DNA of 64,000 bases, from the NCBI RefSeq assembly GCF_004917075.1, contig NZ_SSYB01000004.1, positions 355,006 through 419,005 of the forward strand, written 5' to 3'. Of the stretch, positions 42,396-50,567 are shown in pieces; the stretch's first letter is position 1, and the number at the start of each line of letters is the position of its first letter. The notes under the pieces are model-generated. The model searched no databases and was not told where the DNA came from. It saw nothing but the letters and a program-made list of their open reading frames with translations. The position numbers and the translations under genes were made by a program. Source of the DNA: Geomonas edaphica (lineage in GTDB: Bacteria > Desulfobacterota > Desulfuromonadia > Geobacterales > Geobacteraceae).

Positions 42396-44678
42396 TCACT
42401 CTTCTTCGCCCTCTCTGGCGCGAATGGTGCGTCCTTTCAACCCATGCTTGGCCAAAAGACGATAAAAGGTGCGTCTCGGGATGTTTGCAAGTTGTGCCGC
42501 TTTTGACACATTGCCTCCCGCGTCCGCCAGATAGCGCTGGATCAGCTTCTTCTCTACGCGCAGTACGTGCGGCTCGCGCTCCTTTTTGAAGGAGCGGAGG
42601 TCGATGACATCCTCACCCTCGTCGGCGTAGCTTTCCGCGAAGGCAAGGGGAAGGTTGCCGAGCTTTACGATATCGTCGTGGGTCAGGACCGCCGCTCGTT
42701 CGATGACGTTCTGCATCTCGCGGATATTACCCGGCCAGGGGTACTTCACCATGGCGTTGATGGCGCGCTCCTCGATGCCGATGATGTGCTTGTTCAGCTT
42801 GTTGCGGGCCTTCTCCAGGAAGTGGTGCGCAAGCTGCGGAATCGACTCCACCCGCTCCCGCAGGGGTGGCATGGTGATGGAGAAAACGTTCAGACGGTAA
42901 TAGAGGTCCTCGCGGAACCAACCGTCGCGTACGCCGTCCTCAAGCGATTTGTTGGTCGCGGCGATGAGACGGACGTCCACGCGGCGTGCCACGGTCCCAC
43001 CCACCGGCCGCACCTCCCCCAGGTCAAGCACGCGCAAGAGCTCCGCCTGCAGTTTTGGGGTGATGTCGCCGATCTCGTCCAGGAAGATGGTACCGCCGTC
43101 GGCGGCCTCGAAAAGGCCCTTCTTCTCGGTTATCGCGCCGGTGAAGGAACCTTTCTTGTGACCGAAGAGTTCGCTCTCAAGGAGCGAGTCCGTGATGGTG
43201 GTGCAGTTCACGGTAACGAGCGGCTTGTCGTTTCGCTTACTGTAGCGATGGATCGCACGCGCCGCGAGCTCCTTGCCGGTACCAGACTCGCCCCTTATGA
43301 GCACCGTCGTCGGGGTCGGTCCGACCTGCTTGATCTGGTCCAGCGCATCCAGGGTCTGGCTGTCGCTCCCCACGATGAACTCGTCGCCGTACTCGCGGTC
43401 CAGCTCCCTCTTGGCAAGCTCGTACTTCTGGATCAGGCGCCCGCGCTCCTCCTCGAGCTGCTGCAGGTTGTGCGGCAGGCACATCTCCAGGTCCGCCAGC
43501 CCCTGGAAGACGGCGACGGCGTACTCGCGGCAGGTCCGGTAGCCGCAGGTGCGGCAGTTAAGCTCATCCTTCTGGGTGAACTTGTTGGTCGCCTGCAGTA
43601 TCTTCTTCACGTCCCCACCTTTGGGTATGGGGAGCTTCGCGTACTTGTCCGAGAAGGTGCGGGAGAAATCGATCTGCCAATCCTTCTGGTAGTGCGGCGC
43701 CAGCCGGTAGGGGATCTCGCGGCGGAAATGGGATATCACCATGTTGCGCCTGGAGAACTCGGTGAGCTCCCTGTTGCGCCCCGGGCCGCCGATGCAGCCG
43801 TCGTAGCAAAAGCGCAGATCGACAAGCTTCGGGCTGATGCGCCCTGCGGCCAGGTCCTTGATGATCCCCATGACGTTCACTTCCCCCTCGGCGGTTACGA
43901 TATCGGTATCGAGCGGGTCCGGGTTGATGCCGAAAGCCTGGAAGGATCCCTGGGAGAGCGAGAAGACGCGCCCCATGTGCGGCTCGCGCCCATCGTAAGG
44001 CTCCTCTTCCAGCGCGGTGAGGTCGATGCCGCGTTCCTTGAAGATCGATTCAAGCTCCCGGTAGGTCAAAAGGACGTCTACCGCCCCCTTGGTCTGCTCA
44101 GCCTGCACCTCGAACTTGCCGGCGATGCAGGAGCTGATGTAGACGACCTTCACGTGGTCGCCGAGTACGTGCTTCAGGTAGCGCCCCATGGCAACCATGT
44201 GGGTGACCACCCCGACCATGTTCTCGATAAGCTGCGGGTAGTGACGCTCGACCAGGTCGACGACGGCCGGGCAGTGCGAGGAGATGAGCGGCAGGTTCGC
44301 GTTGCTGATCGCGTTCTTGTACTCGTCCGCGATGAGCTCCACCCCGCTCGCGCCCTCGTGCACCTCGGCAAAGCCAAGCTGGCGCAGGCCGGCGGAGAGC
44401 TGACCGGGGGAGCAGTAGTGGAAGAACGCCGGGAAGGAGCAGCCCAGAACGGCGATGACCGGCTCCCCGGAGGTGAGCAGCGCCTCAGAGACGGTGACGT
44501 TGTCGGAGATGACCTTGGCATGCTGGGGGCAGTTGCTCAGGCAGTTGCCGCAGCCGATGCAACGTTCCGGGATGATCTCGGTGTAGCTCTTCTCCACCTT
44601 GATCGCCTTGACCGGGCAACTGCGCACGCAGGAGTAACATTTACGGCACTGGTCGGTAATGGTGACTATCGGGTACAT
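42396..44678 (-). CDS. [FeFe]-hydrogenase-like sensor fused to sigma-54-dependent activator
   Basis: A ~760-residue multi-domain regulator (numbering from 44690; start preferred at 44678, four residues in, because of GAGGAAAG). Residues 10-60: two [4Fe-4S] ferredoxin sets (CRKCYSCVRSC, CIGCGNCLSNC). Residues ~75-350: [FeFe]-hydrogenase H-domain with the four cluster cysteines C140 (SSHCP), C188 (SSCIAGKFE), C295 and C299 (CYDGC); the proton-transfer cysteine before C140 is histidine (H139). Residues 379-404: a further Fe-S motif (C-X2-C-X4-C-X16-C). Residues ~440-690: AAA+ domain with GESGTGKE, GSFTGA and DEIGD. C-terminus: Fis-type HTH (NVSKAAQLANIPRRTFYRLL). It is probably a redox- or H2-responsive sigma-54 activator; the signal is inferred. 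Confidence 0.93.
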   Translation of the reverse strand: MYPIVTITDQCRKCYSCVRSCPVKAIKVEKSYTEIIPERCIGCGNCLSNCPQHAKVISDNVTVSEALLTSGEPVIAVLGCSFPAFFHYCSPGQLSAGLRQLGFAEVHEGASGVELIADEYKNAISNANLPLISSHCPAVVDLVERHYPQLIENMVGVVTHMVAMGRYLKHVLGDHVKVVYISSCIAGKFEVQAEQTKGAVDVLLTYRELESIFKERGIDLTALEEEPYDGREPHMGRVFSLSQGSFQAFGINPDPLDTDIVTAEGEVNVMGIIKDLAAGRISPKLVDLRFCYDGCIGGPGRNRELTEFSRRNMVISHFRREIPYRLAPHYQKDWQIDFSRTFSDKYAKLPIPKGGDVKKILQATNKFTQKDELNCRTCGYRTCREYAVAVFQGLADLEMCLPHNLQQLEEERGRLIQKYELAKRELDREYGDEFIVGSDSQTLDALDQIKQVGPTPTTVLIRGESGTGKELAARAIHRYSKRNDKPLVTVNCTTITDSLLESELFGHKKGSFTGAITEKKGLFEAADGGTIFLDEIGDITPKLQAELLRVLDLGEVRPVGGTVARRVDVRLIAATNKSLEDGVRDGWFREDLYYRLNVFSITMPPLRERVESIPQLAHHFLEKARNKLNKHIIGIEERAINAMVKYPWPGNIREMQNVIERAAVLTHDDIVKLGNLPLAFAESYADEGEDVIDLRSFKKEREPHVLRVEKKLIQRYLADAGGNVSKAAQLANIPRRTFYRLLAKHGLKGRTIRAREGEEE

Positions 44679-44735
44679 CTTTCCTCGCATGATATGGAAT
44701 TACAGGACGAACGGATTGTATAGGATTCGGCAAAA

Positions 44736-44755
44736 GTGTGCAACAGTTGGCACAC
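44736..44755. promoter_or_regulatory. 20-bp palindrome, copy B, upstream of the sensor-activator gene
   Basis: GTGTGCAACAGTTGGCACAC lies 58 bp upstream of the regulator's start codon. It overlaps a possible minus-strand -35 (TTGCAC) with TATACA ~15 bp on, suggesting autorepression. Copy A lies at 42313. Confidence 0.65.
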
Positions 44756-44777
44756 TCGAAGGGGCAGGATTCCGGGC

Positions 44778-44855
44778 AAAAAAAACCCTAGCGACTAGGA
44801 GGGCAAGTCAGCTAGGGGAAGGGGGATCCTACGATCCCCCGCAACTCTTATCTAT
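44778..44855 (-). ncRNA. Candidate small RNA with promoter and terminator
   Basis: On the minus strand a near-perfect promoter, TTGCAG (44890-44885), 17-bp spacer, TATAAT (44867-44862), precedes a ~78-nt stretch without an ORF. It holds the hairpin GGGGGATC/GATCCCCC (44840-44821), then the intrinsic terminator CCCTAGC/GCTAGGG (44817-44786) followed by eight T residues. The terminator loop exposes CCCTCC, complementary to Shine-Dalgarno sequences. No protein gene lies between promoter and terminator. The remainder of the 44679-45067 gap shows nothing more. Confidence 0.75.
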
Positions 44856-44861
44856 GTCCCC

Positions 44862-44890
44862 ATTATACTTGTCCCGTTTTTAGACTGCAA
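44862..44890 (-). promoter_or_regulatory. Sigma-70 promoter of candidate sRNA
   Basis: TTGCAG, a 17-bp spacer and a perfect TATAAT, read on the minus strand. The predicted start is near 44855. Confidence 0.8.
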
Positions 44891-45067
44891 CAGCTTAACT
44901 ATATTTAATCAAAGGATTATATTTCTCATCAATCTCATGAGGTTGCACCACACCGGCATTCATCTGAATTACCGACCGGTTAGCGCGTTGCGCATGCCGC
45001 GGGTTGTGTGGTATAAATTCCCCCGCACGCACCGCAGTAAATCATCAAAGTTCTCGAGGAGCCGCCC

Positions 45068-46501
45068 ATGTCGCGCCATATCAAATACGGGAAGTTGCTG
45101 GCCACCTTCATCATGCTTCTTCTGCCGCTGCGCCTGTTGGCAGCCCCCCTGCCGCAACTTGCTTCCCTCCCGGAAGGGGAGCACTGGTTTGCCATCATCA
45201 TGGGGGACGAGCAGGTCGGTTTCGGCCAAACCACCGTGACCCGTACTACAGATGGTTACCAGTTCGCCTCGCGCGGCAGCGTAAAGATGAAGGTGATGGG
45301 CTTTTCGAGAGAAGCAAGCTCCACCGAGACCTACCAGGTCGCGCCGAACCTGGCACTGCGCTCCTTCCAGGCGGAAACGCGTATCGACGGCAGCCCCTCG
45401 GCGGTAAGCGGTGAGGTCACGCCCAAAGGGATCAGCGTCGTAACCCGCTCCGGGAACGGCACGAAGGAGCATACTCTCAAGGTGAAAGGCGTCGTCTACC
45501 CGCCGCACGCACTGAACCTCTACCCGCTCATGCATGGGGCGGTGCCCGGTAAGACCTACAAGATCCAGTACCTCGACGTAGAGGCGGTGAAGGTCAAGCA
45601 AGCGAAGGTGGAAGTGGTCGGGCAGGAAACCCTGGACGGGAAGGCGGTGGTGCACCTCAGGAACAACCTTTACCCCATGGTGGACAACGACATCTGGATC
45701 GACTTGAAGGGGAACGTCCTGAAGGAATCCGTGCGGGACGGGCTCGTGGTCACGCTCGCCAGGGACGAGGCGACGGCGAGGGCCGAGCTCGCCGAGGCTG
45801 CCATGGCGAAGAAGGACCTCGTCTTCGACCTGAGCCTCATACGGGTCACCCCCCCGATCGAGCATCCGGAGCGGCTGCAGAAACTGGTCGTCCGTATGAC
45901 CGGCATCCCTGCTGAGCAGCCACTCTTGCAGGGTGTGAGGCAGAAGGCGGAACGGTCGCCCGACGGCAGCGTCGTCTTCACCCTGCCAAACCCGGCCCCT
46001 GCGGCAGCTGCACCTCCCGCCGAGGCGGACGTGCAGCCGGGAGCGCGGACGCCCAGCGACAACCCCGAAATCGTCGCCCGCGCGAAGGCCATCGTAGGGG
46101 ACGAGAAGGACCCGGCAAAGAAAGCGGGCCTTTTGGCCGCGTGGGTCGCGGCGGAGATCAAGCCCGATGTAACCGACGCACAATCACCGCTGGAAACTCT
46201 ACAAAAGGGGCGCGGCAACTGCCAAAGCCATGCTCGTCTCTACACCTCGCTCGCCCGCGCCACAGGCATACCTACGCGCTTCGTCTCGGGTCTCGTCTAC
46301 CAGGGGGACGGCTTTCTCTACCACAGCTGGGCCGAAAGCCATTTGAACGGGAGCTGGATGCCGATCGACCCGACCTTCAACGAAATACCGGCCGGCCTGA
46401 CGCACATAAAGCTGATCGAAGGTGATTCCGTGGACGAGATGGGTAGCGTCGCCGGCATGATAGGCAGGACGCGCGCCACAGTATTGGAAAAGCGCTACTG
46501 A
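45068..46501 (+). CDS. Exported transglutaminase-like domain protein
   Basis: A 477-residue protein with a signal peptide (LLPLRLLAA). Residues ~30-250 form a beta-rich N-terminal domain; a Pro/Ala linker follows, and the C-terminal transglutaminase-like (papain-fold) domain has the catalytic cysteine in GRGNCQSHARLYTSLARATGIPTRFVSGLVY, the histidine in FLYHSWAE and the aspartate in WMPIDPTFNE. All three are present, so it may be an active amidase or protease-like enzyme in the periplasm. The start ATG has GAGGAGCCGCCC upstream. It is a single gene, convergent with cbiO. Confidence 0.92.
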   Translation: MSRHIKYGKLLATFIMLLLPLRLLAAPLPQLASLPEGEHWFAIIMGDEQVGFGQTTVTRTTDGYQFASRGSVKMKVMGFSREASSTETYQVAPNLALRSFQAETRIDGSPSAVSGEVTPKGISVVTRSGNGTKEHTLKVKGVVYPPHALNLYPLMHGAVPGKTYKIQYLDVEAVKVKQAKVEVVGQETLDGKAVVHLRNNLYPMVDNDIWIDLKGNVLKESVRDGLVVTLARDEATARAELAEAAMAKKDLVFDLSLIRVTPPIEHPERLQKLVVRMTGIPAEQPLLQGVRQKAERSPDGSVVFTLPNPAPAAAAPPAEADVQPGARTPSDNPEIVARAKAIVGDEKDPAKKAGLLAAWVAAEIKPDVTDAQSPLETLQKGRGNCQSHARLYTSLARATGIPTRFVSGLVYQGDGFLYHSWAESHLNGSWMPIDPTFNEIPAGLTHIKLIEGDSVDEMGSVAGMIGRTRATVLEKRY

Positions 46502-46534
46502 GCCAGAAGTGCAGATGGCACATTGCGGTGAAGC

Positions 46535-47386
46535 TTAATTCCCGGAACGGGAACGCTGCATCGCCTCCACCATCTCGCGGCGCGCCTCGCCGATGGTGAG
46601 GGGGAGCCGGCTGAAGGAGAAACCCTCCTCGTGCTTCAACTGGTAAATGAGCTCGGCGATGTGGGGCAGGCGCAACTTCACGTTGGCAAGCTCATCGGGA
46701 GCGGTAAAGACCTCCTCGGGAGCGCCGCCGCGGATCAGCCGCCCGCGACTCAAGATGTGAAGCTGATGCAGGAAGATCGGCACAAGATCGACGCTGTGCG
46801 TCGCCATGACTATGGTAACCCCCTGGTCCCGATTCAGCCGGGTCAGGAGTTCCATCATCCGGTACTCCCCCATGGGATCGAGCCCTGCGGTAGGTTCGTC
46901 CAGGAGCAGGATCTCGTGCCCCATGGCCAGAAGTCCCGCGATGCAGACGCGCTTTTTCTGCCCGTAGCTCAAGTTGTGAATCCCTTTGCCAGCGAACTCA
47001 GCCATGTCGACGCTGGCGAGCGCGGCCTCGACACGGGTTTTCACCTCCGCGTCGCCGCACCCCATGTTGCGCGGTCCGAAAGCGGCGTCCTCGAAGACGG
47101 TGGTGGCGAAGAGCTGGTCGTCAGGGTTCTGGAACACGAGCCCCACCTTGCGGTAGATGTCGCGCGGATGCAGCTTCAGCACGTTCTCCCCGTCGAGCAG
47201 CACCTCGCCCTTGTACCCCTTGATCAGGCCGTCCATGACCTTCAAAAGCGTCGTCTTCCCCGAGCCGTTGGATCCGAGGATCCCGGTGAACTCGCCGCGG
47301 CGGATCTCAAGGCGCATCTCGGCAAGCGCGACGGTCCCGTCGGGGTATTTGTAGCTTTCCAGGTCGACCGAAATTCTCGTATCCAC
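46535..47386 (-). CDS. cbiO: Cobalt ECF transporter ATPase
   Basis: A 283-residue ABC ATPase. Walker A GSNGSGKTT, signature NLSYGQKKRV, Walker B EILLLDEPTAGLD and the Q-loop VFQNPDDQLFATTVFED, which is typical of ECF-type (CbiO/EcfA) ATPases. It powers cobalt uptake with CbiM, the CbiN-like protein and CbiQ. It is the last gene of the long cobamide operon, 9 bp after cbiQ. The C-terminal extension is normal. Confidence 0.95.
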   Translation of the reverse strand: MDTRISVDLESYKYPDGTVALAEMRLEIRRGEFTGILGSNGSGKTTLLKVMDGLIKGYKGEVLLDGENVLKLHPRDIYRKVGLVFQNPDDQLFATTVFEDAAFGPRNMGCGDAEVKTRVEAALASVDMAEFAGKGIHNLSYGQKKRVCIAGLLAMGHEILLLDEPTAGLDPMGEYRMMELLTRLNRDQGVTIVMATHSVDLVPIFLHQLHILSRGRLIRGGAPEEVFTAPDELANVKLRLPHIAELIYQLKHEEGFSFSRLPLTIGEARREMVEAMQRSRSGN

Positions 47387-47395
47387 GATACCCCT

Positions 47396-48157
47396 CTAGA
47401 TGAGCCTGATGACGGCCATGGCGCCGACGAAAAGAAGCGCCGACCCGACCTCGGCTACGCGCAGCGGCCGGTGCATCGACATGGGCATGACGCCGTCGTA
47501 GCCGCGCTGCACCATCGCCGTCGTGATGCTCTGGCTGTTGTCGAACGCCTTGATCACCATCACGCCGGCGAGGGTGCCGAAGGAAGCAAGGGCACGACGG
47601 CAGCCGACGTAGCCGAGCCGGTTTTTCTGGGCGTGGTAAACCACCTGGGCATCCTCCAGAAGCAGGAAGAGGTAGCGCCACGCGAAAAGTGCAACGTCGA
47701 CAAGCACCTGGGGTACCCTCATCCAGGAAAGGGCGGCCATCAGCTCGGTGAACGGCGTCGAGAATCCGACCACCCCCAGCAGGGTAACCCCTCCCAGTAT
47801 GCGCCCGGCGATGAGGAGCCCGGCATCCAGGCCATCGCGGTGCGCCACTAGTTCATACCCCAGAAGGCCGAAGCTGAAAAGGGGAGCATTACCCGAGAAG
47901 AAGGTCTTAAGCAGCAGCACGACGATCGCGATGAAGAGCGGCTCGGAAAAGCGCAGCGCCAACAGGCGCACCGGCGTCCCGAGGCGCAGACAGAAAACGA
48001 GGCCCGCGGCGGCAACGAGGAGCGGGAACGCAGCCGTTTGCGAGGTGATCACCATGACCAGCAAGGCGAGCGCGCTCAAAAGCTTCACCCGGGCGTCGAC
48101 CTGCACCAGGGCATGCGCGCCATGAAAGCTATGTGTGCTTAAGTGATGATGCATCAT
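47396..48157 (-). CDS. cbiQ: Cobalt ECF transporter T component
   Basis: A 253-residue membrane protein with ~5 membrane segments. HALVQVDARVKLLSALALLV and the coupling-helix motif in QVVYHAQKNRLGYVGCRRAL and SQSITTAMVQRGYDG (the second A-R-G-type motif) are conserved for EcfT/CbiQ. It anchors the ATPase and the substrate-binding CbiM. A histidine-rich start (MMHHHLSTHSFHGAH) may reflect metal contact. The 5' end overlaps the CbiN-like gene by ~29 bp. Confidence 0.95.
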   Translation of the reverse strand: MMHHHLSTHSFHGAHALVQVDARVKLLSALALLVMVITSQTAAFPLLVAAAGLVFCLRLGTPVRLLALRFSEPLFIAIVVLLLKTFFSGNAPLFSFGLLGYELVAHRDGLDAGLLIAGRILGGVTLLGVVGFSTPFTELMAALSWMRVPQVLVDVALFAWRYLFLLLEDAQVVYHAQKNRLGYVGCRRALASFGTLAGVMVIKAFDNSQSITTAMVQRGYDGVMPMSMHRPLRVAEVGSALLFVGAMAVIRLI

Positions 48158-48440
48158 CTTTCCTCGGCTTTTGGGCCGTCAGGTCACGCCAATAGTATCC
48201 CGCCACGAAGCCCCCCACCGCTCCCGCCATGAGAAAGGCGAACAACAGCAGGTCGCCGGATAGATCGAGAAGGGGCGGTTTCGCCTCCCGGCCGTGCTCC
48301 TTGGCGACTTTCTCCACCACGGCCTCGTCGACCCCGTCCCAGGCCTGGGAAACGGAAGAGAAACAAGCGAGGGCAAGCAGCAGCGCGGGGAGCATAATCG
48401 CAGAGCGGAGCGTTTTTTTCCACTGTTTCCGGTCACCCAT
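48129..48440 (-). CDS. CbiN-like/PDGLE-type small cobalt transport protein
   Basis: A 103-residue protein with an N-terminal signal-like helix (MLPALLLALACFSSVSQA), a short periplasmic loop (AWDGVDEAVVEKVAKEHGRE, which resembles the PDGLE motif) and a C-terminal membrane helix (LLLFAFLMAGAVGGFVAGYYW). The two-helix topology and position between cbiM and cbiQ match CbiN, which links CbiM to the complex. It is a plausible CbiN equivalent, not a close sequence match. It overlaps cbiM by 8 bp. Confidence 0.85.
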   Translation of the reverse strand: MGDRKQWKKTLRSAIMLPALLLALACFSSVSQAWDGVDEAVVEKVAKEHGREAKPPLLDLSGDLLLFAFLMAGAVGGFVAGYYWRDLTAQKPRKDDASSLKHT

Positions 48441-49155
48441 TGACGGCCCCCTCCTTTTCCGTGATCACCCTCATCCTGACCAGCAGGTCCGGCCGTTTCC
48501 GGTAGAGAAGCGTGACCATCCCGGCGGTGATCACCCCTTCGAGGATGCCCAAGGGAAGCTGGGTGGGGAGAAAGGCCACCACGACCTTGGCAAAGAGCGG
48601 CCAGAGAGGCGCGTCCCCCCGGATCCCCAGGGCGAGGAAGAGGGAAGTTGCCGTATAAGTGGCCCAGTCGGCAACGATTCCCGCGAAGAAACCGGCGACG
48701 CCGAGGCTCCCGCCCATGCGGCGCAGGGCCCGGAAGGTGAACCAGGCGGCGAAGGAGCCGATCACACCCATGGAAAGGGCGTTGGCGCCCAGGGTGGACA
48801 GGCCGCCGTGAGCGAGAAAGAGCGCCTGGATCAGCAGCGACACCGCGGCGACGACCACGCTGATCAGGGGACCGACCAGGATCGCCGACACGCCGGTACC
48901 GCACGGATGCGAGCAGGTCCCCGCGGTGGGAACCGGGATCGGCATGCAGGAGATGATGAAGACGACGGCGGTCAAAAGCCCCACCAGCGGCTTGAGGGAA
49001 AGGTCCTCGCGCGCAAGTGTGTTCAGCCGCCTCGCACCCAGCGCCAGGAACGGCACGAGCACGAGGTACCAGGCGAGCGCCCAGGAAAACGGGAGGATCC
49101 CCTCCGAGATGTGCATCGCGAACGCGGGGGAGGCCAACAGCAAGGTAAAAAGCAT
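48433..49155 (-). CDS. cbiM: Cobalt ECF transporter S component
   Basis: A 240-residue membrane protein that binds Co2+ or Ni2+. After a signal-like leader (MLFTLLLASPAFA) the mature N-terminus is MHISEGILPFSWAL, the invariant CbiM metal-binding end (Met-His-Ile). GTCSHPCGTGVSAILVGP and further membrane segments follow. The start at 49155 avoids the REP-like repeat that lies between it and the upstream gene; the ribosome site is only modest. It is cotranscribed with the cobamide genes. Confidence 0.93.
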   Translation of the reverse strand: MLFTLLLASPAFAMHISEGILPFSWALAWYLVLVPFLALGARRLNTLAREDLSLKPLVGLLTAVVFIISCMPIPVPTAGTCSHPCGTGVSAILVGPLISVVVAAVSLLIQALFLAHGGLSTLGANALSMGVIGSFAAWFTFRALRRMGGSLGVAGFFAGIVADWATYTATSLFLALGIRGDAPLWPLFAKVVVAFLPTQLPLGILEGVITAGMVTLLYRKRPDLLVRMRVITEKEGAVNG

Positions 49156-49182
49156 TCCCGTTGGTAGCGCCCATATCCCGGC

Positions 49183-49245
49183 TCTCCCCCTACCCTTGCG
49201 GGAGGGGGAAGGGGGGTGGGGGAGTGTGCCATCATTTTCGCGACG
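49183..49245. repeat. REP-like element inside the cobamide operon
   Basis: CTCCCCCTACCC-TTGC-GGGAGGGGG, then a GGGGGGTGGGGGA tail and a GCGACGT segment. It shares the core, G-rich tail and GCGACGT with the 5051 element. It lies in the spacer between the bzaF-like gene and cbiM. Confidence 0.7.
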
Positions 49246-49259
49246 TGCAGTGTTACGCA

Positions 49260-50567
49260 TCAAATCTTGTCTCCGCGCAGGTCGGCGGCGAAGATCTTTC
49301 CGGCGCCGCGGGAGGCGCAGAAGTCGCCGCACATGGTGCAGGTCTGCTCGTCCTCGGGAACGCGGCTCTTCCTTATCTCGGCCGCGTCCTCGGGAAAAAG
49401 GGCGAGCTCGAACTGGCGCTGCCAGTTCAGGTCGCGGCGCGCCTTGCTCATCTCCTTGTCGCGCTCCCTCCCTTTCTCCGGGTACTTGTTCATGTCGCCG
49501 ATGTAGGCCGCGATCTTGGCCGCCTTGACCCCCATCTTCACGTCCTCCTCGTTGGGGAGGGCGAGATGCTCGGCAGGCGTAATGTAGCAGATCAGGTCGG
49601 CGCCGTAGCGCGAGGACTGGGCCGCCCCGATGGCGGCGGTGATGTGGTCGAAACCGGGGGCGACGTCGGTGGCAATCGGCCCCAGCATGTAGTACGGTGC
49701 GCCGCCGCTCATCCTTTTCTGCAGCTTTATGTTCCCCTCGATCTCGTCCAGCGGTACGTGGCCCGGGCCTTCCACCAGCATCTGGCACCCCATGTCGCGG
49801 CCAATCTCGGCGAGCTCGCAGTTGATCAAGAGTTCCTGGATCTGAGCGCGGTCGCTCGAGTCGTGGATCGCCCCCGCCCTGAGGCCGTTACCGAGCGAAA
49901 GGACGGTGTCGTAGCGCTTCAGGATCTCGACCACGCGGTCGAACTTCTCGTAGAGCGGGTTCTCGCGGTTGTTGGCGAGCATCCAGGCGGCCATGCTGAC
50001 GCCCCCCTTGGAGACCAGCCCGCCGTATCTGTACCCCTGCTTTCTCAACCGCTCCAAGGTGTAGAGGTTGATACCGCAGTGTACCGCCATGAAGGCCATG
50101 CCGTCGGCGCACTGGCGTTCGATGATATCGAAGAGCATCTCCTCGTCGAGCTTGTTCGGGTCGCCGTATTTGCGCGCCGCCTCGCAGAATGCCTGGTACA
50201 GCGGCACGTTGCCGACCGGCAGGTCGACCGCGGCGATCACCTCGCGGCGCACCCGGTCCAGGTCCCCCCCGACGGAGAGCTCCATGAGGGTGTCGGCGCC
50301 GGATTGCTGCGCGGCACGCGCCTTTCTTACCTCGGCCTCGTAGTCGATGATGTCGGAGGAGGTGCCGATGGAGGCGTTCACCTTGGTCCTCAGCCCGGCG
50401 CCGATGCCGGCCACCTTCGGTTTTCTGACGTGGTTCCAGGGGATGACGATCTGCCCCAGCGCCACTTTTTCCCTGACGTACTCCGGCGTCACGTTCTCGT
50501 CACATGCCACCTGCGCCATCTGCGCGGTGACGATGCCCGCGCGCGCCGATTCGATCTGCGTTTTCAT
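49260..50567 (-). CDS. bzaF: ThiC paralogue in cobamide operon, probable 5-hydroxybenzimidazole synthase (BzaF type)
   Basis: A 435-residue ThiC-superfamily radical SAM enzyme. [39 protein letters not shown] and [13 protein letters not shown] are the ThiC core, and the C-terminal cluster motif is CTMCGDFC (C-X2-C-X3-C). Canonical ThiC makes the thiamin pyrimidine from aminoimidazole ribotide. Here it sits between cbiA and cbiM under a B12, not a TPP, riboswitch. In anaerobic relatives, ThiC paralogues in cobamide operons (BzaF) convert the same substrate to 5-hydroxybenzimidazole, the lower ligand. The assignment rests on context. It overlaps the cbiA stop by 4 bp (ATGA) and has CAGGAG. Confidence 0.85.
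   Translation of the reverse strand: MKTQIESARAGIVTAQMAQVACDENVTPEYVREKVALGQIVIPWNHVRKPKVAGIGAGLRTKVNASIGTSSDIIDYEAEVRKARAAQQSGADTLMELSVGGDLDRVRREVIAAVDLPVGNVPLYQAFCEAARKYGDPNKLDEEMLFDIIERQCADGMAFMAVHCGINLYTLERLRKQGYRYGGLVSKGGVSMAAWMLANNRENPLYEKFDRVVEILKRYDTVLSLGNGLRAGAIHDSSDRAQIQELLINCELAEIGRDMGCQMLVEGPGHVPLDEIEGNIKLQKRMSGGAPYYMLGPIATDVAPGFDHITAAIGAAQSSRYGADLICYITPAEHLALPNEEDVKMGVKAAKIAAYIGDMNKYPEKGRERDKEMSKARRDLNWQRQFELALFPEDAAEIRKSRVPEDEQTCTMCGDFCASRGAGKIFAADLRGDKI

Noticed and set aside
42567-44723. 718-codon plus-strand frame opposite the sensor-activator gene
   Set aside because: Antisense shadow caused by high GC at third positions; the minus strand has unmistakable Fe-S, AAA+ and HTH motifs.
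44736-44768. Sigma-54 promoter on the plus strand at TTGGCAC near 44747
   Set aside because: The -24-like element has no GC at the -12 position with the correct spacing.
48433-49788. 451-residue reading of cbiM extending through the repeat into the upstream gene
   Set aside because: The extension translates a REP-like repeat and part of the ThiC-like gene; CbiM begins just before MHISEG.
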